A stretch of DNA of 8,063 nucleotides from Chromatiaceae bacterium (GTDB taxonomy: Bacteria > Pseudomonadota > Gammaproteobacteria > Chromatiales > Chromatiaceae): the NCBI GenBank assembly GCA_016938795.1, contig JAFGTZ010000365.1:1-8063 (forward strand), read 5' to 3'. Position 1 is the stretch's first letter. Every line of letters begins with the position of its first letter. The translations under genes and the position numbers were made by a program. Positions 1-6,171 of this stretch are shown here, piece by piece. Under the pieces are notes generated by a model. It was not told the DNA's origin, searched no databases, and saw only the letters and a list, made by a program, of their open reading frames with translations.

Positions 1-1211
1 ACCCGATGCAGGGTCTCGATGGCGAACTGCGGCTTGATGTGAGGGCTCTCGCGGTCGTATTGCAGACACTCAAGCCCACGCCACTGCTCGATCTTGCCCC
101 ACCACTCGGCGAGCGCCGCACCCTGCTCGGAGGTGACCGCGCCCTCGCCCCAGAGTTTGAGCATCTCGGTGAGCACCTGGGTCACCTGCCCCACGATGGG
201 CACCTGCACCTTCACGGTCTTGGAGATCGAGGAGGGATCGACATCCACATGGATGATCTGGGCGTGCGGGCAGAAGTGCTCGATCTTGCCGGTCACCCGA
301 TCATCGAAGCGTGCGCCGATGGCGATGAGCACATCGGTCTCGTGCATCGCCATGTTCGCCTCGTAGGTGCCGTGCATACCCAGCATGCCGAGGAACTGGC
401 GATCGGTGGTGGGATAGGCGCCAAGCCCCATGAGGGTGCTGGTGATGGGAAAGCCGGTGGTGCGCACCAGCTCGCTGAGCAGCTCCGAACCCTCGCCGAG
501 CACCACACCGCCACCGGTGTAGAAGATGGGACGGCGCGCGGCGCGCATCAGCTCGACCGCGCGCCGGATTTGCCCCGGATGCCCCTTCTCGACCGGACTG
601 TAGGAGCGCAGACTGATCTCGCGCGGATACGCATAAGGAATGCGGATGTTGGGGTCGGTCACATCTTTGGGGATATCCACCACCACCGGCCCCGGACGCC
701 CCGAGGTGGCGATGTAGAAGGCCTTGCGGATGGTCGTGGCGAGATCGCGCACATCCTTGACGAGGAAGTTGTGCTTGACACAGGGGCGCGTGATGCCAAC
801 CGTATCCACCTCCTGGAAGGCGTCGCTGCCAATCACCGGCGTAGGCACCTGGCCGGTGAGGATGACCATGGGGATGGAGTCCATGTAGGCGGTGGCAATA
901 CCGGTGACGGCATTGGTCGCGCCCGGCCCCGAGGTGACCAGACAGACACCGCACTTGCCAGTGGCGCGCGCGTAGCCATCCGCCGCGTGCGCGGCGGCCT
1001 GCTCATGGCGCACCAGGATGTGACGGACCGACCCCTGGCGAAAGAGCGCGTCGTAGATATGCAGGACAGCGCCGCCCGGATAGCCAAAGACGTACTCGAC
1101 ACCTTCATCGACGAGCGCCTGGATCACAATCTCGCCGCCGCTCAACTCCAGACGCCCGGCAGCTTGCGCGCCCGCGTCCGCCTCTGTGGGCTCCACTTCA
1201 GTCAGTGCCAC
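1..1211 (-). CDS. ilvI: Acetolactate synthase (AHAS) large catalytic subunit, C-terminus beyond the left edge
   Basis: This ThDP-dependent enzyme condenses two pyruvates to acetolactate, or pyruvate with 2-oxobutyrate, the first common step of valine, leucine and isoleucine synthesis. It works in the cytosol with a small regulatory subunit, probably encoded just outside the window. 403 codons are visible out of the usual 570-590. Seen: VFGYPGGAVLHIYDAL at residues 41-56, the ThDP-activating glutamate in RHEQAAAHAADGYAR (E70), LVTSGPGATNAVTGIATAYMDSIP (91-114), and in the central domain YTGGG (231-235), MLGMHGTYEAN and RFDDRVTGK. It reads more like E. coli IlvI than IlvB, though many genomes call it ilvB. 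The start is a GTG with GGAGG (1220-1224) 8 bases upstream, giving about 20 extra residues before the family's usual LELSGGE start. The frame is intact and simply truncated by the window. Family certain; symbol less so. Confidence 0.96.
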   Translation of the reverse strand, partial: MALTEVEPTEADAGAQAAGRLELSGGEIVIQALVDEGVEYVFGYPGGAVLHIYDALFRQGSVRHILVRHEQAAAHAADGYARATGKCGVCLVTSGPGATNAVTGIATAYMDSIPMVILTGQVPTPVIGSDAFQEVDTVGITRPCVKHNFLVKDVRDLATTIRKAFYIATSGRPGPVVVDIPKDVTDPNIRIPYAYPREISLRSYSPVEKGHPGQIRRAVELMRAARRPIFYTGGGVVLGEGSELLSELVRTTGFPITSTLMGLGAYPTTDRQFLGMLGMHGTYEANMAMHETDVLIAIGARFDDRVTGKIEHFCPHAQIIHVDVDPSSISKTVKVQVPIVGQVTQVLTEMLKLWGEGAVTSEQGAALAEWWGKIEQWRGLECLQYDRESPHIKPQFAIETLHR

Positions 1212-1219
1212 CTCAGCGA

Positions 1220-1224
1220 CCTCC
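1220..1224 (-). promoter_or_regulatory. Shine-Dalgarno site fixing the ilvI GTG start
   Basis: GGAGG lies 8 bases upstream of GTG 1211-1209 and there is no in-frame ATG near the N-terminus, so this site decides the start. It also sits inside a five-codon ORF (ATG at 1230, stop at 1213) that ends one base before the GTG. That mini-ORF has no branched-chain residues and is probably incidental. Confidence 0.6.
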
Positions 1225-1243
1225 GCTCATGTTCACGCCCCGC

Positions 1244-1275
1244 ACCCCGCGCGCCTATACCCAGGCGCGCGGGGT
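1244..1275 (-). promoter_or_regulatory. Perfect 13-bp hairpin in the ilvI 5' leader
   Basis: ACCCCGCGCGCCT (1244-1256) pairs without mismatch with AGGCGCGCGGGGT (1263-1275), leaving a 6-base loop. It lies between the stop of the PilZ gene and the ilvI start, 20 bases upstream of the ilvI Shine-Dalgarno site. No run of T follows on either strand, so it does not look like a standard intrinsic terminator. It could end or stabilise the PilZ transcript, or act in the ilvI leader as an attenuator-like or mRNA-stability element. The structure is seen directly; its role is inference. Confidence 0.6.
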
Positions 1276-1310
1276 TATGCAAGTGGCGTGAAACACCTGA
1301 AAAAGGCTCG

Positions 1311-1339
1311 AAGTTACAGCGAACGCGCGTCAGGGTCAA
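1311..1339 (-). promoter_or_regulatory. Candidate sigma-70 promoter for ilvI
   Basis: On the minus strand, TTGACC (1339-1334) and TAACTT (1316-1311) are separated by exactly 17 bases. The -35 matches 5 of 6 consensus positions; the -10 matches only 3 of 6, including the key T, A and final T. A transcript would start near 1304 and carry the 1244-1275 hairpin in a leader of about 90 bases. No leader peptide rich in valine, leucine or isoleucine is visible. Confidence 0.4.
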
Positions 1340-1365
1340 GGCTCAACCGAGGCGATGGGCTTGAC

Positions 1366-2484
1366 TCAACTAGTGCGGCCTCCGTGCAGCGGACTGTTGC
1401 GATAGGAAGGGATGCCGTAGGCAAGATCATGCACATCCTGCAAGAGCGCCAGCTCCGACCAGGCATCGTCAGGCCAACCGCCAGGCTCGGCGTAGTCCCC
1501 CATGACCAGATCCTGAAAATGCGCATCGAAGGCATCCGGATCGCCCCACACCGAGGTGAGATAGGTCAGCGCGCTCTGATGGCGCGATTCGAGCGCGCAC
1601 TGGGGCGAGCGATCAAGCGACTCGGGAGCGGGCGGCGGGGTGGTGACCGCCGGGTGCAAAGCCCGATCTTGCCGAGCGGAGCGCAGCCATTCGGGCGGGC
1701 GATCCTGAAAGGCTGAGACGGAGGCCGGGGCCGAGGAGGACGAGGATTGCAGGTCGGGTTGGGCGGCGGGCGCGGGCGGCGGCGGCAATTGCTCCAGCAG
1801 CAGATTCACCACCTCGCGAATATTCGCCAGGGGATGCTCGAATCCCAGTCGCAGCGCATAGAGCTCGCGCCCGCCGAACTCGGCGCCCGGCACCATTTTG
1901 ACCTTGAGCACCCGCGCGCGCAGCCCGATGGAGGGCAGATGTCCCTCGCCCTTGATGACAAAACGAATGCTTTGGTCGCGATGATAGGGGTCGAAGGTGG
2001 ACACCGACAGCTCACCCGAGCGCGTCTGCTCAAGCATGTGGCGCAGCTCCTGCGGATCGGCGAGATGCAGCACCAGCTCCTGAACCAGCGGCACGCCACG
2101 CTCGGCCTGTCCAGGCCACAACATGGTCAGCAGTTTTTCCAGTCGGGCCTGATTGCGCGGCGTGAGGCTGCGAAAACGCACGGCCACCTGAAAGCGCCCG
2201 TCTTCGAGGCGATGCGTGCGCGCGATCGTGGCCTCGACCTCGATCTGCTCCCCGCCCGTCCAGGGGAAATAAAGCGTCAGCACCCCTTCCTCAGCGCCCT
2301 GCACGGTTTCGGGAAGAATGAATTGCGTTCCCAGAATACAGCTCGCGCCGCCCCAGGAGAGATCCTGATTGATGGCGGTCACGGCTTCCGCACGCCCCGG
2401 GATCTGGACTTTGATTGGAATCTCGGCGCTAATGCGCGCGTGCATCCGTCGCTCGGAGGCGCTCAGTTGGTTCGAATCGGTCAT
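1366..2484 (-). CDS. PilZ-domain protein with a second PilZ-like module and a unique C-terminal tail
   Basis: Probable cyclic-di-GMP receptor of unknown output, cytosolic (no signal peptide or membrane span), 372 aa. The N-terminal PilZ domain (about 10-115) has both ligand motifs: R13xxxR17 (RMHAR) and DxSxxG (D41, S43, G46 in DLSWGG). Residues about 130-232 look like a second beta-rich module (SGELSVSTFDP, LRARVLKVKM, LYALRLGFEHP) without the binding motifs, so perhaps a degenerate PilZ-like barrel. A Pro/Ser-rich linker (about 234-300) leads to an acidic, Trp-containing tail of about 70 residues that I do not recognise. I chose ATG 2484 over TTG 2523 because AGGTGA lies 4 bases and AGGAG 12 bases upstream of it, and PilZ proteins rarely need the extra 13 residues. 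It is transcribed toward ilvI with a 154-base gap, so co-transcription is possible but ilvI has its own candidate promoter. Confidence 0.85.
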   Translation of the reverse strand: MTDSNQLSASERRMHARISAEIPIKVQIPGRAEAVTAINQDLSWGGASCILGTQFILPETVQGAEEGVLTLYFPWTGGEQIEVEATIARTHRLEDGRFQVAVRFRSLTPRNQARLEKLLTMLWPGQAERGVPLVQELVLHLADPQELRHMLEQTRSGELSVSTFDPYHRDQSIRFVIKGEGHLPSIGLRARVLKVKMVPGAEFGGRELYALRLGFEHPLANIREVVNLLLEQLPPPPAPAAQPDLQSSSSSAPASVSAFQDRPPEWLRSARQDRALHPAVTTPPPAPESLDRSPQCALESRHQSALTYLTSVWGDPDAFDAHFQDLVMGDYAEPGGWPDDAWSELALLQDVHDLAYGIPSYRNSPLHGGRTS

Positions 2485-2596
2485 GATGTCACCTAACTCC
2501 TCGTACAGACTCACTCGCTGCAACCCCAGGCGTCAGCGCTAAAGTCCAACCGCCTACTCAGCATCTAGAGGCGAGCAGGAGTGTTGGATACGCCTC

Positions 2597-2625
2597 ATTG
2601 TAAACCCTGATAAGATTTTCATCAG
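2597..2625 (-). promoter_or_regulatory. Candidate promoter for the PilZ gene
   Basis: On the minus strand, TACAAT (2602-2597; 5 of 6 matches to the -10 consensus) is preceded by a 17-base spacer and a weak -35, CTGATG (2625-2620; 3 of 6). A start near 2590 would give a leader of about 105 bases. It is divergent from the proS promoter. Confidence 0.35.
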
Positions 2626-2647
2626 AGTCCCGACATCAAGAGGCTGG

Positions 2648-2676
2648 TTGTCTCTCAAGCGGACGAACCCTAAAAT
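2648..2676 (+). promoter_or_regulatory. Candidate sigma-70 promoter for proS
   Basis: TTGTCT (2648-2653; 4 of 6) and TAAAAT (2671-2676; 5 of 6) are separated by exactly 17 bases. Transcription would start near 2683, about 34 bases before the conserved proS ATG. This argues against a longer proS reading frame starting at TTG 2648, because that codon would lie in the -35 box. Confidence 0.5.
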
Positions 2677-2716
2677 CTCTCCCCTTTGCATGATTCATCT
2701 TGCCATTTTCATCCCC

Positions 2717-4441
2717 ATGCGCACATCTCAATTCCCCTTGCAGACCCTGAAGGAAATCCCGGCGGATGCCGAAATCGCCAGTCATCGGCTGATGCTGCGC
2801 GCGGGCATGATCCGCCGGCTCGCCGCTGGCCTCTATACCTGGCTACCGCTGGGGTTGAGGGTGCTGCGCAAGGTCGAGCGCATCGTGCGCGAGGAGATGA
2901 ACCAGGCCGGCGCCCTGGAGGTCTCGATGCCGGCGGTACAACCGGCGGAACTGTGGCAGGAATCCGGGCGCTGGGAGCAGTATGGACCCGAGCTGTTGCG
3001 TTTTCTCGACCGCCACGAGCGCGCCTTCTGCTTTGGCCCCACCCACGAGGAAATCATCACCGACCTGGTGCGCAACGAGGTGCGCAGCTACAAACAGCTT
3101 CCGCTCAACCTCTACCAGATCCAAACCAAGTTCCGCGACGAGATTCGCCCCCGCTTCGGCGTGATGCGCGCGCGCGAATTTCTCATGAAGGACGCCTACT
3201 CCTTCCATCTCGACGAGGCCTCGCTCGCTGAGACCTATGAGCGGATGCACACCACCTACTGTCGCATCTTCAGCCGCTGCGGACTCGATTTCCGCGCCGT
3301 ACAGGCCGACACTGGCAGCATCGGCGGCAACGCCTCGCACGAGTTCCATGTGCTGGCCGCCGCCGGCGAGGACGCCATCGCCTTTTCCGACAGCAGCGAC
3401 TACGCAGCCAACGTCGAGCTGGCCGAGGCGCTCGCGCCGCGCACGGCGCCTCCCGCACCGAGCGAGGAGGCGCGCCTGGTCGAAACGCCCAAGGCGCGCA
3501 CCATCGCCGATCTGGTCGAGCAGTTCGGCCAGCCCATCGAGCGCACCCTCAAGACCCTGATCGTGGCCGGCGCCGAGGATGGCCCGGCGCCCTTGGTGGC
3601 GCTGGTGGTGCGCGGCGACCATGAGCTTAACGCCATCAAGGCCGCCAAGCTGCCACAGGTAGCCGAGCCGCTGCGTATGGCCGGCGAGGCCGAGATTCGC
3701 GCCGCCGTGGGGGCCGGTCCGGGGTCGCTCGGCCCCAAGGATCTGCCCATCCCCTGCATCGTTGATCGCGCCGCCGCCGTGGCCGCCGACTTCAGCGCCG
3801 GTGCCAACCAGGACGGCAAGCACTGGTTCGGGCTGAACTGGGGACGCGACCTGCCCCTGCCCGAGGTGGCCGACCTGCGCAACGTAGTCGCTGGCGACCC
3901 CAGTCCCGACGGTCAGGGCCAGATTACCCTGGCGCGCGGCATCGAGGTCGGTCACATCTTCCAGCTGGGACGCAAGTACAGCGAGGCCATGAAGGCCACG
4001 GTGCTCGGCGAGGACGGGCGCGCCACAGTGCTGACCATGGGCTGCTACGGCATCGGGGTCTCGCGTGTAGTGGCAGCGGCCATTGAGCAGCATCACGACG
4101 AGCGCGGCATCTGCTGGCCGGCGCCCATCGCGCCCTTTGAGGTCGCGCTGGTGCCCATGAAGCTCGCGAAATCCTACCGGGTGCGCGAGGCGACCGAGCG
4201 GCTCTATGCCGAACTCCAGGCCGCCGGCATCGAGGTGCTGCTCGATGATCGCGACGCCCGTCCCGGCGTCATCTTTGCCGACATGGAACTCATCGGCATC
4301 CCGCATCGCCTGGTGGTGGGTGACAAGGGCCTTGACGAGGGCGTCATCGAATACAAGGGACGCCGCGAGACCGAGACCCGGTTTATCCCCATTGAGGACG
4401 TCGTCGCCTGTATGCGCGAACGCCTCAGCGAGAGCGCCTGA
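2717..4441 (+). CDS. proS: Prolyl-tRNA synthetase, bacterial type with editing domain
   Basis: Charges tRNA-Pro with proline in the cytosol, and edits mischarged Ala-tRNA-Pro. 574 aa, against 572 in E. coli. Order: class II catalytic core with GPTHEE (107-112) and motif 2 (FRDEIRPRFGVMRAREF, 139-155); the inserted YbaK-like editing domain (about 225-390), with the key-lysine region RGDHELNAIKA (K308); motif 3 MGCYGIGVSR (441-450); and the anticodon-binding domain (about 475-574, VLLDDRDARPGVIFADMELIGIP). I set the start at ATG 2717 because MRTSQ..LQTLKEIPADAE aligns with the family N-terminus; the frame is open further upstream to TTG 2648. No clear Shine-Dalgarno site precedes either ATG 2717 or ATG 2690, and the predicted leader is short. 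Product certain; exact start well supported by conservation only. Confidence 0.98.
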   Translation: MRTSQFPLQTLKEIPADAEIASHRLMLRAGMIRRLAAGLYTWLPLGLRVLRKVERIVREEMNQAGALEVSMPAVQPAELWQESGRWEQYGPELLRFLDRHERAFCFGPTHEEIITDLVRNEVRSYKQLPLNLYQIQTKFRDEIRPRFGVMRAREFLMKDAYSFHLDEASLAETYERMHTTYCRIFSRCGLDFRAVQADTGSIGGNASHEFHVLAAAGEDAIAFSDSSDYAANVELAEALAPRTAPPAPSEEARLVETPKARTIADLVEQFGQPIERTLKTLIVAGAEDGPAPLVALVVRGDHELNAIKAAKLPQVAEPLRMAGEAEIRAAVGAGPGSLGPKDLPIPCIVDRAAAVAADFSAGANQDGKHWFGLNWGRDLPLPEVADLRNVVAGDPSPDGQGQITLARGIEVGHIFQLGRKYSEAMKATVLGEDGRATVLTMGCYGIGVSRVVAAAIEQHHDERGICWPAPIAPFEVALVPMKLAKSYRVREATERLYAELQAAGIEVLLDDRDARPGVIFADMELIGIPHRLVVGDKGLDEGVIEYKGRRETETRFIPIEDVVACMRERLSESA

Positions 4442-4462
4442 GTCCAGGCATCGCTCCTTCAT

Positions 4463-4490
4463 CGCCGGCCACCGCGCCGGCGTTCATTTT
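4463..4490 (+). terminator. Rho-independent terminator after proS
   Basis: CGCCGGC (4463-4469) pairs perfectly with GCCGGCG (4476-4482) around the 6-base loop CACCGC, followed by TTCATTTT. It starts 22 bases after the proS stop and lies 33 bases before fabA, so it probably separates the two transcripts at least partly. Confidence 0.6.
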
Positions 4491-4522
4491 CCTGATCGCA
4501 ACGCGGATTTCCAGCCAGAGAC

Positions 4523-5038
4523 ATGAATCAAGAAGCATCCTTCGAGCGCGACGCGCTGCTCGCCTGCGGCCATGGCGAGATGTTTGGACCGGGCAATGCC
4601 CAGTTGCCGGTGCCCAACATGCTGATGATGGATCGCGTCGTGCGCATCGCCAATTTTGGCGGCGCCAACGGCAAGGGCGAGATTCTCGCCGAACTCGACA
4701 TCACGCCCGAACTCTGGTTCTTCCAGTGCCATTTTCCGGGCGATCCGGTCATGCCCGGCTGTCTTGGGCTGGATGCGCTCTGGCAGCTCATCGGCTTCTA
4801 TCTGGCCTGGATCGGCAATCCGGGCCATGGCCGAGCGCTCGGTGTGGGCGAGGTGAAGTTCACCGGTCAGGTGCTGCCGAGCGCCACCAAGGTGACCTAT
4901 CACATCGACATGAAGCGCGTCATCACGCGCAAGTTGGTGCTTGGTATCGGTGATGGCATCGTGCAGGTCGATGGACGCACCATCTACACGGCCAAGGATC
5001 TGCGCGTGGGGCTCTTCACCACCACCGACGGCTTCTAG
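4523..5038 (+). CDS. fabA: 3-hydroxydecanoyl-ACP dehydratase/isomerase
   Basis: Dehydrates 3-hydroxydecanoyl-ACP and isomerises trans-2- to cis-3-decenoyl-ACP, the branch point of anaerobic unsaturated fatty acid synthesis in the cytosol. 171 aa, against 172 in E. coli, with a hot-dog fold. Seen: PNMLMMDRVV (31-40), WFFQCHFPGDPVMPGCLGLD with catalytic H70 and D84, GRALGVGEVKFTGQVLP, and the C-terminal IYTAKDLRVGLF. Start ATG 4523 fits the family length; only a weak AGAG lies upstream. It follows the proS terminator, and I found no confident own promoter in the 81-base gap, nor a recognisable FadR or FabR operator. The usual partner fabB is not adjacent: the next gene downstream is convergent and unrelated. 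Confidence 0.97.
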   Translation: MNQEASFERDALLACGHGEMFGPGNAQLPVPNMLMMDRVVRIANFGGANGKGEILAELDITPELWFFQCHFPGDPVMPGCLGLDALWQLIGFYLAWIGNPGHGRALGVGEVKFTGQVLPSATKVTYHIDMKRVITRKLVLGIGDGIVQVDGRTIYTAKDLRVGLFTTTDGF

Positions 5039-5045
5039 CCACGCC

Positions 5046-5083
5046 GCCGGGCGGGGCAAGCCGCCCGGCTCGCCCCGCCCGGC
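5046..5083. terminator. GC-rich inverted-repeat cluster between convergent genes, likely bidirectional terminator
   Basis: GCCGGGCGGGGC (5046-5057) pairs perfectly with GCCCCGCCCGGC (5072-5083), a 12-bp stem with a 14-base loop. The same left arm can instead pair over 9 bp (5046-5054 with 5061-5069, 6-base loop), because the 10-mer CCGCCCGGCT occurs twice (5061-5070 and 5075-5084). No T run follows on either strand. It sits 7 bases after the fabA stop and 12 bases beyond the stop of the opposing membrane-protein gene, so it can serve both transcripts as a terminator or 3' stabiliser. Confidence 0.55.
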
Positions 5084-5095
5084 TGGCCACAAGGC

Positions 5096-5287
5096 TCAGA
5101 CACCCATCCAGACACTGGCCTGCTGAACCAGCGGGCGCTCAAACGAGAGCCCAGGCACAGCGCCCAGAGCACTCTCGGCGGACTGCTCCGAGGCGCGCGG
5201 CAGCAAATGCGGGATGAGGAAATACCCAACGGCGATACCGCCAAGCACTCCAATCGCCGCGCCAAGCAGGATGGCATACCACTTCAT
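5096..5287 (-). CDS. Small single-span membrane protein, unknown function
   Basis: A 63-aa protein I do not recognise. The N-terminus has one hydrophobic, glycine-rich span (residues about 4-28, AILLGAAIGVLGGIAVGYFL) with a small-residue pattern (GxxxG-like) that could support helix packing, followed by IPHLLPRA and a polar tail of about 33 residues with no cysteine. It could equally be an uncleaved signal anchor. I chose ATG 5287 over an in-frame start 12 codons upstream because GGAGAG (5297-5292) lies 4 bases before it. A candidate promoter lies about 70 bases upstream. The stop is 57 bases from that of convergent fabA, with the inverted-repeat cluster between. The well-placed ribosome binding site, promoter and membrane span argue that it is real. 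Confidence 0.65.
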   Translation of the reverse strand: MKWYAILLGAAIGVLGGIAVGYFLIPHLLPRASEQSAESALGAVPGLSFERPLVQQASVWMGV

Positions 5288-5354
5288 GTTTCTCTCCACT
5301 GGTTCATGACCCTTGGCCGCCACCGGGCGACACCGAGGCCGTTATCGGCCAGGC

Positions 5355-5382
5355 AGTGTAACCACGCGGACCCTTTTGGCAA
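5355..5382 (-). promoter_or_regulatory. Candidate promoter for the small membrane protein
   Basis: On the minus strand, TTGCCA (5382-5377; 5 of 6) and TACACT (5360-5355; 4 of 6) are separated by 16 bases. The expected start near 5348 gives a leader of about 60 bases that contains a small GGCCG/CGGCC hairpin (5339-5350 region). It lies just downstream of the yceI stop, so this gene need not depend on yceI transcription. Confidence 0.4.
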
Positions 5383-5404
5383 ACCCGGAGCCTGTCGCGC
5401 TGGT

Positions 5405-5989
5405 TCACTCTGCGGCAGCGACAAAGGTCACCACAAAGGTCACGGGAACGGCGCGGCTGATGCTGGAGAGACCGGCGATCTCGCGCAACGCCTCGACGCC
5501 CTGACTCAAGCCAAATTTTTCGGCCTCGATGATCAGCGGCTCACGGCTGGCCACCATGACACGCGCGGAATCCAGCCGGGCAGCCTGCATCTTCAGGATC
5601 ATGGGCTGCGTCTGGCCATGCAGCGACAGCTCCGCCTCGGCAGTCAGGGGCGCGATGGCGCCGACCTCCAGGGCGGCAAGCTGTGCGGGCTCGATACGCG
5701 CGCGCAGCACGGCCTCGCGATAATTCGTGGTGTTAAAGAGCACCTCGCGCATGCGCTCGTTGCGAATAGGCACCAGGGTCTCGACACTATCGAGCATGAG
5801 CCGCACCTCAACCCGTCCATCGGCATCAATGCTTCCGCTCATCTCCTTGAAATGATTCACTTCGGCAAGATCGCCGGACTTGATCGAGACAAAGGACAGA
5901 TGCGAGTGCTGGGGATCAAGCGACCAGTCGGCGAACGCGGGCGAGGCCAGCAGGATCAGGGACATCGCGAATGGCAGAAATATGCGCAT
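5405..5989 (-). CDS. Secreted YceI-family lipocalin-like protein
   Basis: A 194-aa periplasmic protein of the YceI family, whose members form a lipocalin-like beta-barrel that holds isoprenoid or other lipids; the ligand here cannot be told. The Sec signal peptide covers residues 1-20 (MRIFLPF..LILLASPAFA) with cleavage expected before DWSLD. The family hallmark WSLDPQHSHLSF follows. The next segment, KSGDLAEVNHFKEMSGSID, and VETLVPIRNERMREVLFNT place it in the branch with a conserved IRNERM stretch rather than with E. coli YceI itself. Start ATG 5989 is supported by GGAG 7 bases upstream. It is divergent from the ankyrin lipoprotein gene and has no clear terminator before the small membrane-protein gene. 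No adjacent cytochrome b561 gene, a common YceI partner, is present. Confidence 0.9.
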   Translation of the reverse strand: MRIFLPFAMSLILLASPAFADWSLDPQHSHLSFVSIKSGDLAEVNHFKEMSGSIDADGRVEVRLMLDSVETLVPIRNERMREVLFNTTNYREAVLRARIEPAQLAALEVGAIAPLTAEAELSLHGQTQPMILKMQAARLDSARVMVASREPLIIEAEKFGLSQGVEALREIAGLSSISRAVPVTFVVTFVAAAE

Positions 5990-6113
5990 GAGTGAACTCC
6001 AGAGGCGGCTGCACCGCCAAGATTGCGGAAAAGGCTTGTCCGTTCCGAGTAGGTTTAGGAGTTGCGCGAAATTTCAAGCGGCCCGGCGATCTCACCGAGC
6101 GCCCATTGCCCGC

Positions 6114-6143
6114 TTGCACCCAGCGCGATGCTCGCCCTACCAT
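6114..6143 (+). promoter_or_regulatory. Weak candidate promoter for the ankyrin operon
   Basis: TTGCAC (6114-6119) and TACCAT (6138-6143; 4 of 6) are separated by 18 bases. It would start transcription near 6150, giving a short leader that includes the AAGGGG ribosome binding site, and would exclude the in-frame ATG at 6142 as a start. No better pair was found in the 182-base divergent gap, and no convincing yceI promoter either. Confidence 0.25.
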
Positions 6144-6158
6144 GACAGGATCAGACGC

Positions 6159-6164
6159 AAGGGG
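6159..6164 (+). promoter_or_regulatory. Shine-Dalgarno site fixing the ankyrin lipoprotein start
   Basis: AAGGGG lies 7 bases upstream of ATG 6172. It chooses this start over in-frame starts at 5992 and 6142, and the resulting N-terminus is a clean lipoprotein signal peptide. Confidence 0.65.
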
Positions 6165-6171
6165 CCCGCGC

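Noticed and set aside
1250..1293. 13-codon GTG-started ORF in the ilvI leader as an attenuation peptide
   Set aside because: It lacks a ribosome binding site and is not enriched in valine, leucine or isoleucine (MFHATCITPRAWV).
6..1364. Long open frame on the plus strand opposite ilvI
   Set aside because: The minus strand encodes unmistakable acetolactate synthase here; the His- and Gly-rich plus-strand translation is a mirror of GC-rich codon use with no recognisable domain.
1747..2496. Open frame on the plus strand opposite the PilZ gene
   Set aside because: It has no recognisable domain, while the minus strand has both PilZ motifs and a good ribosome binding site.
2607..2625. CTGAT/ATCAG inverted repeat as an operator between the PilZ gene and proS
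   Set aside because: The arms are only 5 bp with a 9-base gap in the most AT-rich part of the window, so chance is likely; the right arm also overlaps the candidate -35 of the PilZ promoter.
2843..4462. 539-codon open frame on the minus strand opposite proS
   Set aside because: ProS is certain on the plus strand. Lack of stops antisense is expected from strong G/C third-position bias, and the translation is low-complexity with no domain.
5207..5995. Open frame on the plus strand opposite yceI and the small membrane-protein gene
   Set aside because: The minus strand has a clean signal peptide and the YceI hallmark; the plus frame is an antisense artefact.
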